The notes: generated by a model not told the origin, from the sequence alone. A stretch of DNA of 64,000 nucleotides from Rhizobium brockwellii (GCF_000769405.2 NZ_CP053439.1:558001-622000), one strand, 5' to 3'. Shown: positions 55,505-64,000, counted from the first letter of the stretch. Numbers and translations: made by a program.

Positions 55505-56292
55505 CAGACGAACCGCCGGATTGCAGATATGACCTCGTCGGGAGCGCTGAGGTTAGGGCAGTGGCCACTCGCATTCAGCACGACCAATTGACTGTTTGGG
55601 ACCTGCCGATGAACGAATTCGCCGACCTCTTCGGAGGCAATGATATCATCGCGGCATTGAAGGATCAGCGTTCTCGCGGTGACTTCAGGAAGGTCGCCGC
55701 GATTGTCCGACGTGAATGTCACCCGTGCGAACGCCTTGGCGATCTCCGGATCGGTGCGGCAGAAACTGTTTGTCAGCTCTTCGCTGAGTTCCGGTCGATC
55801 CGGATTGCCCATGATGGCGGGCGCCATGGCGGCAGACCACCCCAAGTGATTGTCATCCAACGACGTCAGCAGTTCGTCTATCTCAGCCGCGCTGAAGCCG
55901 CCGATATAATCGCCGTCGTTGATATAGCGCGGCGACGGCCCGACAAGGATCAGGCTTTCAAACAGTTCCGGTGCCTTCAGCGAGGCGATGACGCCAATCA
56001 TCGCGCTGACGGAGTGGCCGACGAAGACCGCTTGCGTCAAGCCAAGTTCGCGGCAAATTTCCACCAAGTCATCCGCATAACCTGACAAGGAAGAATATTT
56101 TTCGGCATCATAAGCCGTAAGATCGGATCGTCCCGCGCCAACGTGATCGAACAGCACGGTCTTGAAGTCGCCTTCAAAAGCCGGCGCCACGAAACGCCAC
56201 ATATTCTGGTCGCACCCGAATCCATGCGAAAAGATCATCGCACGCTGGCCATCGCCCCGGACTTGAACATGATTTCGATCGATGACGGTCAT
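55504..56292 (-). CDS. RsbQ-like alpha/beta hydrolase
   Basis: 262 residues, alpha/beta hydrolase. The catalytic triad is Ser in VFVGHSVSAM (about 89-98), Asp in LILQCRDDIIAS (about 208-219) and His in NASGHCPNLSAP (about 240-251). Close resemblance to Bacillus RsbQ throughout (RNHV start, SHGFGCDQNMW, VGPSPRYINDGDYIGGF). RsbQ partners a PAS protein (RsbP) in energy-stress signalling, and is related to the plant D14/KAI2 receptors. Here it is coupled to a PAS kinase. It probably makes or binds a small signal for that PAS domain. Confidence 0.92.
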   Translation of the reverse strand: MTVIDRNHVQVRGDGQRAMIFSHGFGCDQNMWRFVAPAFEGDFKTVLFDHVGAGRSDLTAYDAEKYSSLSGYADDLVEICRELGLTQAVFVGHSVSAMIGVIASLKAPELFESLILVGPSPRYINDGDYIGGFSAAEIDELLTSLDDNHLGWSAAMAPAIMGNPDRPELSEELTNSFCRTDPEIAKAFARVTFTSDNRGDLPEVTARTLILQCRDDIIASEEVGEFVHRQVPNSQLVVLNASGHCPNLSAPDEVISAIRRFV

Positions 56293-56348
56293 CTCGTCCT
56301 CTTCCCTGCTTTCATAGCATGTTCAGCCTGTTTTGGATTGAGGAAAGA

Positions 56349-56867
56349 TCAGCCAGCCGCCAGCACTTTCCGGAGTTCGAAGAAGAATCGCCGAGGATCG
56401 GCGCGCACGCACATCATCCCGGCAATCCCGTCATCGTCAATCCTCCGGAAGTAGTCCACGATCGGCTGTTTGTCGTAGATCATCGCAGCCGTTTCGATGC
56501 CGTCGAGCGCCTGAAGCCGCAACGAAGCGGTCGTGCCTCTCGCCCGAAGCAGCTTCTGCAGGTACGAGAAGCAGTGGCGGGCGACGAACGTCCGGCCAAG
56601 GGGCGCCATCTTGATCGCCAGCCCAACAGGGAAGAAATTGGGCTCGATCGCCACGAGCCGGCCCGGTCTCCAGTTGAAGAGCAGGGCGTCCGCCCTCATG
56701 TCGGAATGGAAGCGCTTGCCAAACCAGTTGAGATTCTCGAGCACGCCGTCCAGTGGATGGCCCGACGGAATACCGACGCCGCTCCAAAGGCCGACCATGT
56801 CCTTCGGCTGGACGGGCTCCAGCGAGCGGAACCAGGCAACCATCTCCTCCTGCTGGTCGCCTCGCAT
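56349..56867 (-). CDS. GXWXG / DUF4334 domain protein
   Basis: 172 residues from ATG 56867, which has AAGGAG 6 bases upstream; an ATG 24 bases earlier has no site. N-terminal GXWXG domain: GLWSGVGIPSGHPLDGVLEN (about 26-45) with WFGKRF; the C-terminal DUF4334 domain has YDKQPIVDYFRRIDDDGIAGMM (start about 131). The fold is probably a small beta-barrel; function unknown. Located 57 bases upstream of the RsbQ-like gene on the same strand in reading order, so perhaps cotranscribed with the RsbQ/kinase pair. Confidence 0.85.
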   Translation of the reverse strand: MRGDQQEEMVAWFRSLEPVQPKDMVGLWSGVGIPSGHPLDGVLENLNWFGKRFHSDMRADALLFNWRPGRLVAIEPNFFPVGLAIKMAPLGRTFVARHCFSYLQKLLRARGTTASLRLQALDGIETAAMIYDKQPIVDYFRRIDDDGIAGMMCVRADPRRFFFELRKVLAAG

Positions 56868-56947
56868 GGTTTCTCCTTCAAGGCCGTTCATTGCGGGAAA
56901 ATGAAAAGAAGGTTTGGAAGTTCCCGTTCATGCGGACCGGGCGGAAG

Positions 56948-56975
56948 CGCAACGGCCCCCGAAGGGGCCGTTGCG
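56948..56975. terminator. Strong hairpin downstream of bioY
   Basis: CGCAACGGCCCC (56948-56959) pairs perfectly with GGGGCCGTTGCG (56964-56975), CGAA loop. It lies just beyond the bioY stop on the minus strand; no long T run on that strand. Confidence 0.6.
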
Positions 56976-57003
56976 TATTCACCAGACGAGATCGACCTAT
57001 GCG

Positions 57004-57573
57004 TCAGGCGCGCGAGGGCAGCAGGGGATAGCCGACCATGACGGCGCGGCCAAGCAGCGCTGCGACGAAAGCCTTGATCACATCGCCGGGAATGAAGGCC
57101 ATCGAGCCGACGAAGGCTTTCGTGAAGCCGAGGCCGGCGACGGTGGCGAGATAGGTGATGCCGAAGGCGTAGAGCACGACGATGCCGCCGGCCATGGCGG
57201 TGAGGAAGAAGCTCACCGTCTGCACCAGGCCGGATTGCTGATGGTTGACCAGCCGTTCGCTAAGATAGCCGGTGACGAAGGCGGCAAAGATCCAGCCGAT
57301 CAGGAAGCCTGCCGTTGGCGACGCGAAGATGGCAAGCCCGCCGCGGCCGCCGGAAAGCACCGGCAGACCGATCGCCACCAGCACCAGGACGATCAGCACG
57401 GCAATCGCGCCGCGCCGCGCGCCGAGCACGACGCCGGCCATCATGACGCCGAGCGATTGGGCGGTGATCGGCACCGGAATGAAGCCGAGCGAGATCGGCG
57501 GCAGCAGGCCGAGCGCCACGATGATCGCGGCAAAGAGGGCGGTAAGAACGAGGTCGCGGGTGCTCATCATCAT
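57004..57573 (-). CDS. bioY: Biotin ECF transporter S component
   Basis: 189 residues from ATG 57573 with CGGAA 4 bases upstream; the upstream TTG is unlikely. Six hydrophobic segments; the BioY core is LGFIPVPITAQSLGVMMAGVVLG (about 29-51), GGLAIFASPTAGFLIGW (about 78-94) and PGDVIKAF. The substrate-binding membrane subunit of the biotin transporter, working with BioM and BioN encoded upstream in the same operon, as known for rhizobial bioMNY. Confidence 0.94.
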   Translation of the reverse strand: MMMSTRDLVLTALFAAIIVALGLLPPISLGFIPVPITAQSLGVMMAGVVLGARRGAIAVLIVLVLVAIGLPVLSGGRGGLAIFASPTAGFLIGWIFAAFVTGYLSERLVNHQQSGLVQTVSFFLTAMAGGIVVLYAFGITYLATVAGLGFTKAFVGSMAFIPGDVIKAFVAALLGRAVMVGYPLLPSRA

Positions 57574-57594
57574 GAATTCCGTATTTATCAATCG

Positions 57595-58203
57595 TTAACT
57601 CACATGCCGTCGAATGCCGCGCGCGTCAATCGCCGCGGCGATATTATCCGCATCCTTGAGCGTCAGGATGATCAGCGGCGCAAGCAGCGTCGTCGGCCGG
57701 ACCTTCAGGCCGCGTGCCTTATGCGCCTCGCGGATCGCCTGATAACGGCCGACGATCTCCGGCACAAAACGCAGCACCAGCCCCAGCGCCAGGCCGATAT
57801 CGTCGGCCTGCACCCAGCCGGTGCGTTCGAGCGGGCGGGCAAGCGCCGTCACCTCGTCGATGAACTCGGTGATCGACGTCGTCGCCGTCACGGTCGCGGC
57901 AAGCAGCATCAATGCCGACAGCCGCAGCAGGGGCACGAGCGCCTCCTGCCAGGGATTGAAGATGAGGTTGAAGAGTGCCACGACCGCGATCGTCAGGAAG
58001 ACCGGCCGCAGCCGCCTGAGTCCATCGGCAAAGGGCAGGCCGACCATCCGGTAGAGAACCGCCGTCAGCAACACGGTGATCGACAGCAGGATCAGGTTCC
58101 CGCTGACGAACAGCACCACGCCGAAGATCGTCAGCGACAACAGTTTTAGCCGCGGCGAAAGCCGGTGCATCACGCTGTTGCCTTCGACATAGAGCGACTG
58201 CAT
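57595..58203 (-). CDS. bioN: ECF transporter transmembrane protein (EcfT)
   Basis: 202 residues with four to five membrane segments, the largest block at about 18-105. The cytoplasmic coupling region contains EAHKARGLKVR (about 160-170), including the ARG motif that contacts the ATPase. Its ATG shares a base with the bioM stop (TGATG). Together with BioM and BioY it forms the biotin importer. Confidence 0.92.
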   Translation of the reverse strand: MQSLYVEGNSVMHRLSPRLKLLSLTIFGVVLFVSGNLILLSITVLLTAVLYRMVGLPFADGLRRLRPVFLTIAVVALFNLIFNPWQEALVPLLRLSALMLLAATVTATTSITEFIDEVTALARPLERTGWVQADDIGLALGLVLRFVPEIVGRYQAIREAHKARGLKVRPTTLLAPLIILTLKDADNIAAAIDARGIRRHVS

Positions 58204-58892
58204 CAGGCGGCGATCTCCTTGTAGCGGGCGATCGCTTCGGCAGCCGGCGCATCGGCGGCAAGCCGCCCTTCATGAAACAGCAGCACCCGCTCGAAACCGG
58301 CGATCAGCTCCAGATCATGCGTGATGATGATGGCGCTTTCCGGCAGCCCGGCGATAATCCGTTCGACCAGCGCCCGGTTCTTGAGGTCGAGCTGGTTGGT
58401 CGGCTCGTCGAGGATGAGAATGCCGGGCCCCGTCGCCAGCACGGAGCAGAGGGCCGCCACCTGCAACTCGCCGCCGGAAAGCTCATGTGCGCGCCGATCG
58501 GCCAGCGCCTCAGCGCCGAAGCGGGCCAGCACACCCTCGACCTTCGCCTCGATCTCCGCCTTGGTGAAGCCGCGCCGCTTGAGCCCGAAAGCGATGTCGT
58601 CTTTGACGATCGGCAGGATGATCTGGTTCTGCGGCGACTGGAAGATGAAACCGACATCGGCCACAGCGGTTTTCTCGTCGCTGGTGTCGCGGCCGTTGAC
58701 GGTGACGCGGCCGACCGATGGCTTGGTCAATCCGTTGATCAGCCGCGCGAACGTGGTCTTGCCCGAACCGTTCAGCCCGATGACGCCGATGCGTTTTCCA
58801 CTGATGCCAAGCGTCAGCGGCTGCAGCGCCACCCGCGCCCCGAAACTGACCCCGGCGCCTTCGAAACGAATATCCAAACCAATCCCTCGCAT
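58203..58892 (-). CDS. bioM: ECF transporter ATPase
   Basis: 229 residues, ABC ATPase. Walker A GLNGSGKTT (about 38-46), Q loop IFQSPQNQIILP (about 83-94), signature LSGGELQV (about 138-145), Walker B ILILDEPTNQLD (about 158-169) and His switch ITHDLELI (about 189-196). First gene of bioMNY. No BioR-type TTATA-palindrome is recognisable in the 103 bases upstream. Confidence 0.93.
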   Translation of the reverse strand: MRGIGLDIRFEGAGVSFGARVALQPLTLGISGKRIGVIGLNGSGKTTFARLINGLTKPSVGRVTVNGRDTSDEKTAVADVGFIFQSPQNQIILPIVKDDIAFGLKRRGFTKAEIEAKVEGVLARFGAEALADRRAHELSGGELQVAALCSVLATGPGILILDEPTNQLDLKNRALVERIIAGLPESAIIITHDLELIAGFERVLLFHEGRLAADAPAAEAIARYKEIAA

Positions 58893-58995
58893 CCATGCGA
58901 TCCCGCTTCTATACGGGTAATCGAGGGTGATGAAAGAGCAAATTGCGCTGTCGATATCGGGTGGCTAGGAAGATTTTCCGGATTATGATGGGGCC

Positions 58996-60186
58996 ATGAC
59001 GAATCTGCTTTCCAATTCCGACGCCCGCCGTGTCTTTCTTGCCAAGCAGGGCCTCAGCGCTCCGCCGAACCGCGCCCTGACCAAGGCCGGCCTGCTGCAG
59101 CTCATCCATGAACTGGGTTTCGTCCAGGTGGACAGCATCCAGACGGTGGAGCGGGCCCATCATCAGATCCTGTTTTCCCGCAACCAGACCTACAGGCGCG
59201 AACACCTGACGGCGCTGCTCGAAAAGGACGGCGCGCTGTTCGAGCACTGGACGCATGATGCCTCGATCCTGCCGAGCGCCTTTTTCGTCTATTGGAAGCA
59301 CAAGTTCCGCCATCAGGAGCAGGTGATCGTCGAACGTTGGCGCAAATGGCGCGGCGAGGGCTTCGAGGCGGCGTTCGCGGAGACCTATGAGCGCGTTGAG
59401 CGCGACGGCGCGATCCTGGCGCGCGACATCAAGGCCGATGGCCACGTTTCCGGCGGCTGGTGGAACTGGCATCCGAACAAGACGGCGCTCGAATATTTCT
59501 GGCACACCGGCAAGTTCGCCATCGCCGGCCGCTCGAATTTCCAGAAGATCTATGATCTGGCGGAGCGCGTCATCCCGGCCGAATTCCGCGAGCCGGAGGT
59601 GAGCCGCGAGGAATTCGTCGACTGGGCATGCCGCAGCGCGCTTACCCGGCTCGGCTTCGCCACCCATGGCGAGATATCAGCCTTCTGGAACCTGGTCTCG
59701 CCCGATGAGGCCAAAGCCTGGGTATCAGCCCATCGCGACGAACTGATCGAAGTGCTGATCGAATCGGCGCTCGGCGGCAAGGCGCGCCCATCCTGGGCTT
59801 TTGCCGATTTCCTGTCGACACTCGACACTTACCCCGGCGCGCCGCCGCGCATCCGCGTGCTCAGCCCCTTCGATCCGATGATCCGCGACCGCAACCGCAC
59901 CGAACGCCTGTTCGGCTTCTTCTACCGCATCGAGATTTTCGTGCCCGAGCCGAAGCGCGAATATGGCTATTACGTCTTCCCGCTGCTCGAAGGCGACAGG
60001 CTGATCGGCCGCATCGACATGAAGGCGGATCGGAAGAAATCGACGCTCGACGTCAAGCGGCTCTGGCTGGAACCGGGCGTAAAACCGTCGGCCGGCCGGC
60101 TGGAGCGGCTGGAGGCGGAGCTTGACAGGGTTGCGCGGTTTGCGGGTGTGGAGAAGGTCGTGTTTTTGGACGGGTGGAGGGGGTAG
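58996..60186 (+). CDS. YcaQ/AlkZ-like DNA glycosylase
   Basis: 396 residues. Winged-helix repeats of the HTH_42 family: QVDSIQTVERAHHQILFSR (about 37-55) carries the Q-x-D motif of YcaQ-type (AlkX) glycosylases, which open interstrand cross-links and remove alkylated bases. Other family features include FEHWTHDASILP (about 80-91) and a C-terminal SPFDPMIRDRNRTERLFGF (about 292-310) segment with the beta-hairpin region. Single gene divergent from bioM. Confidence 0.88.
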   Translation: MTNLLSNSDARRVFLAKQGLSAPPNRALTKAGLLQLIHELGFVQVDSIQTVERAHHQILFSRNQTYRREHLTALLEKDGALFEHWTHDASILPSAFFVYWKHKFRHQEQVIVERWRKWRGEGFEAAFAETYERVERDGAILARDIKADGHVSGGWWNWHPNKTALEYFWHTGKFAIAGRSNFQKIYDLAERVIPAEFREPEVSREEFVDWACRSALTRLGFATHGEISAFWNLVSPDEAKAWVSAHRDELIEVLIESALGGKARPSWAFADFLSTLDTYPGAPPRIRVLSPFDPMIRDRNRTERLFGFFYRIEIFVPEPKREYGYYVFPLLEGDRLIGRIDMKADRKKSTLDVKRLWLEPGVKPSAGRLERLEAELDRVARFAGVEKVVFLDGWRG

Positions 60187-60230
60187 TCGAACTTCGTCCG
60201 ATATATCGTGCTCCTACCGAGAAGAAAGGG

Positions 60231-60450
60231 ACCGAGACGTTGCCACGACTCCGCTTCTCCCCAGCGGGGAGAAGATGCCGGCAGGCAGATGAGGGGTAAG
60301 CGGCAAAGCCGCGAATGCACTGAGCGTAAGCGAAGGGAAACATATAGGGTGTGGCGTGCCGCCCCCTCATCCGACCCTTCGGGCCACTGACCGGGGTTGA
60401 GCCACGGGTCTCAACCCGTCCTTCGGACCCCCGCTGGGGAGAAGGGAAAA
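60231..60450. repeat. Compound GC-rich palindromic repeat (RIME-like)
   Basis: 60254-60298 has CTTCTCCCCAGCGGGGAGAAGATGCCGGCAGGC-AGATGAGGGG, near identical to part of 32917-33038; 60361-60450 has a second palindromic set with CCCCTCATCCGACCC and GGGTTGAGCCAC-GGGTCTCAACCC plus CCGCTGGGGAGAAGG. The elements fill the 268-bp gap between the glycosylase gene and the convergent ribB. Confidence 0.7.
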
Positions 60451-60454
60451 GTCC

Positions 60455-61558
60455 TCAGCAGATCTCCGTCGTGCTGATCTTGATGCCGAAACCTTCGAGG
60501 CCGACATAGTGGCGCTCGCGGCTGGTGAGCAGCTTGATCGAGCTGACGCCGAGATCTCTGAGGATTTGCGCGCCGAGGCCGATTTCCAGCCATTCGCTGT
60601 CGCGCGTCTGGGCTTCGGCATGGGCTTCGCGACCCTGGTTGCGGGCCTTGCGGCCGTTATCGTGGTGGCCTACGCCGACGGAGCCTTCGCGCAGATAGAC
60701 GATGACGCCGCGGCCTTGTTCGGCAATCTTCTGCATGTAGAAATCGACTGGGCTGTTCTTGCCGAAGAGATCCTCGGCGACATTCTCCGGATGCAAACGC
60801 ACCGGGATGTCGACGCCGTCGCGGATGTCGCCGAAAACGACGGCGAGATGCTGCATCGGGTCCCAGGGCAGGGAATAGGTATGAGCCTTGGCCTTGCCGA
60901 ACGGCGTCTCGATGTCGAAGCTGGTGCCGAGTTCGATCAGCGTTTCCTTGCGCTGGCGATAGGCGATGAGATCGGCGACCGAGACGAGCTTCAGCCCGTG
61001 CTGTTCGGCAAAATCGACCACCTGCGGGCCGCGTGTGACGGTGCCGTCATCGTTGACCAGCTCGGAGATGACACCGATCAGCGGCAGGCCGGCGAGCTTG
61101 CAGAGGTCGACGGCGGCTTCCGTATGGCCGGAGCGCATCAGCACGCCGCCCTCGCGGGAGACCAGCGGGAAAATGTGGCCGGGACGGACGAAATCGGAAG
61201 CGCCGACATTTGGATTGGCGAGGTTGCGCACCGTCAGCGTCCGGTCGTCTGCCGAGATGCCGGTCGACGTGCCGTGCTTGAAATCGACCGAGACGGTGAA
61301 GGCCGTCGTATGGGCCGAATCGTTTTCCGCCACCATGGCGTTGAGGTTGAGGCGCTTGGCCTCTTCCTTCGGCATCGGCGCGCAGACGATGCCGGAGGTG
61401 TGGCGCACGATGAACGCCATCTTCTCAGGAGTGCAATGCACGGCGGCGACGATCAGGTCGCCTTCGTTCTCGCGGTCATTGTCATCCATGACGACGACGA
61501 TCTCGCCGGCCTCGAAGGCCCGGATGGCGTCGACGACGCGCTTCTGGTCATAAGACAT
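60455..61558 (-). CDS. ribB: 3,4-dihydroxy-2-butanone-4-phosphate synthase with degenerate GTP cyclohydrolase II domain
   Basis: 367 residues. The N-terminal RibB domain (1-208) is intact: VVMDDNDRENEGDLI (about 22-36), acidic and His residues including HTSG and RSGHTEAAVDLCKLAG (about 142-157). It makes the four-carbon unit of riboflavin from ribulose-5-phosphate. The C-terminal RibA-like domain (210-367) keeps length and fold but the Zn-binding motif usually C-x(10)-C-x-C reads VRLHPENVAEDLFGKNSPVDF-like sequence without cysteines. GTP cyclohydrolase II must be encoded elsewhere. Thirteen bases downstream of aroC, likely one operon. No FMN riboswitch is visible in the 13-base gap. Confidence 0.9.
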   Translation of the reverse strand: MSYDQKRVVDAIRAFEAGEIVVVMDDNDRENEGDLIVAAVHCTPEKMAFIVRHTSGIVCAPMPKEEAKRLNLNAMVAENDSAHTTAFTVSVDFKHGTSTGISADDRTLTVRNLANPNVGASDFVRPGHIFPLVSREGGVLMRSGHTEAAVDLCKLAGLPLIGVISELVNDDGTVTRGPQVVDFAEQHGLKLVSVADLIAYRQRKETLIELGTSFDIETPFGKAKAHTYSLPWDPMQHLAVVFGDIRDGVDIPVRLHPENVAEDLFGKNSPVDFYMQKIAEQGRGVIVYLREGSVGVGHHDNGRKARNQGREAHAEAQTRDSEWLEIGLGAQILRDLGVSSIKLLTSRERHYVGLEGFGIKISTTEIC

Positions 61559-61571
61559 GGGACGAGCGCTC

Positions 61572-62669
61572 CTATTTCAGACGGCCGGTCTGGCCGCGGT
61601 CGCGAAGATAATGGTCGGCGACGGCGCAGGCGACCATCGCCTCGCCGATCGGCACGGCGCGGATGCCGACGCAGGGGTCGTGCCGGCCCTTGGTGCGGAT
61701 ATCGACATTCTTGCCCTCCGCATCGATCGACTGGCGTTCGGTCAGGATCGAGGAGGTCGGTTTGACGGCGAAACGCGCCACCACCGGCTGCCCGGTGGAG
61801 ATGCCGCCGAGAATACCGCCGGCATTGTTGGAAAGGAAGATCGGCGTGCCATCATTGCCCATGCGCATCTCGTCGGCATTGTCTTCGCCTGACGTTTCGG
61901 CGGCAGCAAAACCATTGCCGATCTCGACGCCCTTGACGGCGTTGATCGACATCAGCAGCGAGGCGATATCCTGGTCGAGCTTGGCATAGATCGGCGCGCC
62001 GAGGCCGGCCGGCACACCTTCGGCGATCACTTCGATGACGGCGCCGATCGACGAGCCATTCTTGCGGATGCCGTCGAGATATTCCTCCCAGACCGGCACG
62101 ATTGCGGCATCGGGGGAGAAGAACGGGTTCTGATCGACCTGGTCCCAATCCCAGTTGCGGCGGTCGATCTTGTGCTTGCCGATCTGCACCAGCGCCCCGC
62201 GCACCGTGGCGCCAGGCACGACGAGGCGGGCGATGCCGCCGGCGGCAACCCGCGCAGCGGTTTCGCGCGCCGAGGAGCGGCCACCGCCGCGATAGTCGCG
62301 AATGCCGTATTTGAGGTCGTAGGTATAATCGGCATGGCCGGGGCGATATTGCCGGGCGATCTCGCCGTAATCCTTGGAGCGCTGGTCGGTGTTTTCGATC
62401 AGCATGGAGATCGGCGTGCCGGTGGTCGTCATCGTCTCGCCGTCGGCGTCGAGCATGACGCCGGATAATACCTTCACCAGATCGTCCTCGCGCCGCTGCG
62501 TCACGAAGCGAGATTGGCCGGGCTTGCGCTTGTCGAGCCAGACCTGCAGGTCCTCGAGTTTGAAGCTAAGCCCCGGAGGGCAGCCGTCGACGACGCAGCC
62601 AAGCGCCGGACCATGGCTTTCGCCCCAGGTGGTTACGCGGAAGAGGTGACCGAATGTATTGTGCGACAT
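61572..62669 (-). CDS. aroC: Chorismate synthase
   Basis: 365 residues from ATG 62669, where the family N-terminus ([20 protein letters not shown]) begins; an in-frame ATG 23 codons upstream is open but not family-like. Conserved [18 protein letters not shown] (about 15-32), [14 protein letters not shown] (about 107-120) and [18 protein letters not shown] (about 124-141) are the FMN- and EPSP-binding motifs. Final step of the shikimate pathway. First gene of the aroC-ribB unit, 13 bases upstream of ribB. Confidence 0.97.
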   Translation of the reverse strand: MSHNTFGHLFRVTTWGESHGPALGCVVDGCPPGLSFKLEDLQVWLDKRKPGQSRFVTQRREDDLVKVLSGVMLDADGETMTTTGTPISMLIENTDQRSKDYGEIARQYRPGHADYTYDLKYGIRDYRGGGRSSARETAARVAAGGIARLVVPGATVRGALVQIGKHKIDRRNWDWDQVDQNPFFSPDAAIVPVWEEYLDGIRKNGSSIGAVIEVIAEGVPAGLGAPIYAKLDQDIASLLMSINAVKGVEIGNGFAAAETSGEDNADEMRMGNDGTPIFLSNNAGGILGGISTGQPVVARFAVKPTSSILTERQSIDAEGKNVDIRTKGRHDPCVGIRAVPIGEAMVACAVADHYLRDRGQTGRLK

Positions 62670-62902
62670 GTGTTCCGACCGGTGGCGCGCCGAAGCCGAT
62701 CGCTGCCGGTCGCGCCATTGCTTGAAAAGGCGGGACACTCATAGGCCAAAAAACCGCCGCGGCAAAAGCCTTTCTTTGCGTCAAACCGGCAGCCCAGGAA
62801 ATGCTGTTTCCGTCTTTGCCGGCGATCGACGGCGCATCCTGCCGTCACTCTCTCTGCGCAGGCGGGGAGAGGTCAGGACGAGGCCGATCCGGCAGGCGGC
62901 GA

Positions 62903-64000
62903 TCATGATGCCAGCCGCCACCCTGTTCCGGTGGCTTCGTTGGTGAAATCGTCGAAGGAGAGCGGCCGCGAGAAGGCATAACCCTGCAGGATATCGCAGC
63001 CGAGATCGCGCAGCAGCGCGGCATGTGCCGCCGTCTCCACCCCTTCGGCCACGGTCTCGACGCCGAGCGAGCGGGCGATCTCGATGATCGAGCTGACCAG
63101 TGCGCGCTCCTGCGAGGCATTGACAATCGGCTGTACCAGCTGGCGGTCGATCTTCAGGCGCTTGGGCTTCAGCTTCAGCAAGCTGACGATCGAGGTATGG
63201 CCGGTGCCGAAATCGTCGATCTCGATATCGATGCCGAGCGCCTTGATGCGCTCGAGATTCTGCGAGACGACGTCCTCGCTCTCGTCGAGGAAGATCGATT
63301 CCACCAGTTCGAAGGAGATCTCGCCGGGACGGATATGCAGGTCGGCGAGCGATTCCAACAGGCTGCCGTCATGCAACCGCCGCGCCGAGACATTGACCGA
63401 GACCTTGGGCACCACAATGCCGCGCGCCGTCCAGCGCATCTTGTCGTGCAGCGCCGTTTCCAGCACGATCCGGTCGAGCATCTGCACGACATTGATCTCG
63501 TCGGCGATGCGCAGGAACTTGTCAGGCGCGAGCAACCCCTTGGACGGGTGCTTCCAGCGCACCAGCGCCTCGACGCCGGTCAGCTCCATCGTCCGGGCGC
63601 AGAATTGCGGCTGATACCAAGCGGTGAATTCGCCATTGTCGATGCCGGCGAGGATCTCGTCGGCCGTGCGCTTGGTGTTGATGATATCGGCCTGGAGATT
63701 GTGATTGAAGAATTCGAAGCGGTTGCGGCCCATGCTCTTGGCGCGATAGAGCGCGATATCGGCATTGATCAGCACCTTGCGCGCATCGACATGGATGCCG
63801 TTGGCAAGCGCAATGCCGATCGACACGCCGCAGCGGCAGGAAAAACCCTGGAAATCGATCGGCTGGCGCATCTCCTCGATGATCCGCGTCGAAAGCTGCG
63901 CCATCTCCTTGTCGCCGACGTCGAGGGCGAGGATGACGAATTCGTCGCCGCCGATGCGCGCGACGATGTCGCTGCCGCGGACATTCTTGGCGAGCACCTT
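62903..64000 (-). CDS. GGDEF-EAL protein, C-terminal part (cut by window edge)
   Basis: Frame is open to base 64000, so only the last 365 residues are seen. The GGDEF half has an intact ARIGGDEFVIL motif (about 15-25); the EAL domain (about 110-350) keeps GVEALVRW (E-A-L), the Asn of VNVSARRL, Glu of FELVES, DDFGTGHTS, and KIDR with ETVAEGVET, the usual catalytic set of an active c-di-GMP phosphodiesterase. Both cyclase and phosphodiesterase signatures are intact in what is visible. N-terminal sensor or membrane parts are outside. Confidence 0.93.
   Translation of the reverse strand, partial: KVLAKNVRGSDIVARIGGDEFVILALDVGDKEMAQLSTRIIEEMRQPIDFQGFSCRCGVSIGIALANGIHVDARKVLINADIALYRAKSMGRNRFEFFNHNLQADIINTKRTADEILAGIDNGEFTAWYQPQFCARTMELTGVEALVRWKHPSKGLLAPDKFLRIADEINVVQMLDRIVLETALHDKMRWTARGIVVPKVSVNVSARRLHDGSLLESLADLHIRPGEISFELVESIFLDESEDVVSQNLERIKALGIDIEIDDFGTGHTSIVSLLKLKPKRLKIDRQLVQPIVNASQERALVSSIIEIARSLGVETVAEGVETAAHAALLRDLGCDILQGYAFSRPLSFDDFTNEATGTGWRLAS

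Noticed and set aside
58893..58995. Possible BioR operator or promoter element before bioMNY
   Set aside because: Only loosely similar AT words (for example CTATACGG) are present; no TTATA-type palindrome of BioR is visible.
60187..60454. Possible transposon remnant in the gap before ribB
   Set aside because: Only palindromic mosaic repeats are seen; no transposase fragment, terminal inverted repeats or target duplication.
61559..61571. Search for an FMN riboswitch ahead of ribB
   Set aside because: Only 13 bases separate aroC from ribB, so no room exists for the aptamer; regulation, if any, would act upstream of aroC.

Overview
The window is a high-GC chromosomal segment that looks like a fast-growing Rhizobium (R. 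etli / R. leguminosarum type). This is an inference from gene content: a bioMNY biotin ECF transporter, BA14K and DUF1217 proteins, an aroC-ribB pair, a tandem chemoreceptor array, a glycine-betaine/stachydrine-type Rieske oxygenase, and abundant short rhizobial palindromic repeats. No rRNA, tRNA, IS element, phage or CRISPR array was found. Both ends cut through genes: a chemoreceptor at the left and a GGDEF-EAL protein at the right.

Layout. 1-3.1 kb: two tandem methyl-accepting chemotaxis genes whose signalling halves are nearly identical. 3.1-12.5 kb: housekeeping genes (DUF523, glyS, tex, a CFA synthase, a histidine phosphatase, MipA/OmpV, ubiA). 12.5-22.5 kb: DUF6101, a giant ten-repeat DUF1217 protein, a GlcD/D2HGDH-like flavoprotein with a Sua5-type tRNA-modification gene, a hypothetical protein, a Rieske oxygenase and a BA14K protein. 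22.7-26.5 kb: a CorA/ZntB transporter, then an acyl-CoA dehydrogenase and enoyl-CoA hydratase pair behind a LiuR-like palindrome. 26.5-38.2 kb: a leftward block in which the widespread order (HDAC)-xseB-dxs-tlyA-rlmD is still visible but is split by an SDR plus pirin pair and by a rightward DUF4424 gene plus chemoreceptor, with an NAPE-PLD-like metallo-beta-lactamase added after rlmD. 38.5-40.1 kb: a thioesterase and a HEAT-like protein of less GC-rich composition.

40.2-50.7 kb: two divergent uptake/catabolic operons. Leftward: a spermidine/putrescine-type ABC transporter (ATPase, Tat-exported binding protein, two permeases), an M24-fold hydrolase lacking the usual metal ligands, and a flavin reductase-like protein. 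Rightward: a polar amino-acid-type binding protein and permease without their own ATPase, a TIM-barrel isomerase/epimerase, and a GntR/FCD regulator. The 0.6 kb between them carries direct repeats that could be operators.

50.7-52.6 kb: the most striking locus. A divergent second methionyl-tRNA synthetase is preceded by a 16-codon leader ORF with three consecutive Met codons, a hairpin overlapping its end, a possible antiterminator and an intrinsic terminator. This is the architecture of ribosome-mediated transcription attenuation responding to charged tRNA-Met.

52.7-64 kb: a small membrane-anchored Gly/Asp-rich protein, an acyltransferase, an RsbQ-like hydrolase translationally coupled to a PAS histidine kinase (a bipartite stress-sensing module), a GXWXG/DUF4334 protein, the bioMNY operon, a YcaQ/AlkZ-like DNA glycosylase, aroC with a ribB whose GTP-cyclohydrolase II domain has lost its zinc cysteines, and a cut GGDEF-EAL c-di-GMP enzyme. 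Start codons were chosen from Shine-Dalgarno spacing and family N-termini; all homology calls are by eye.
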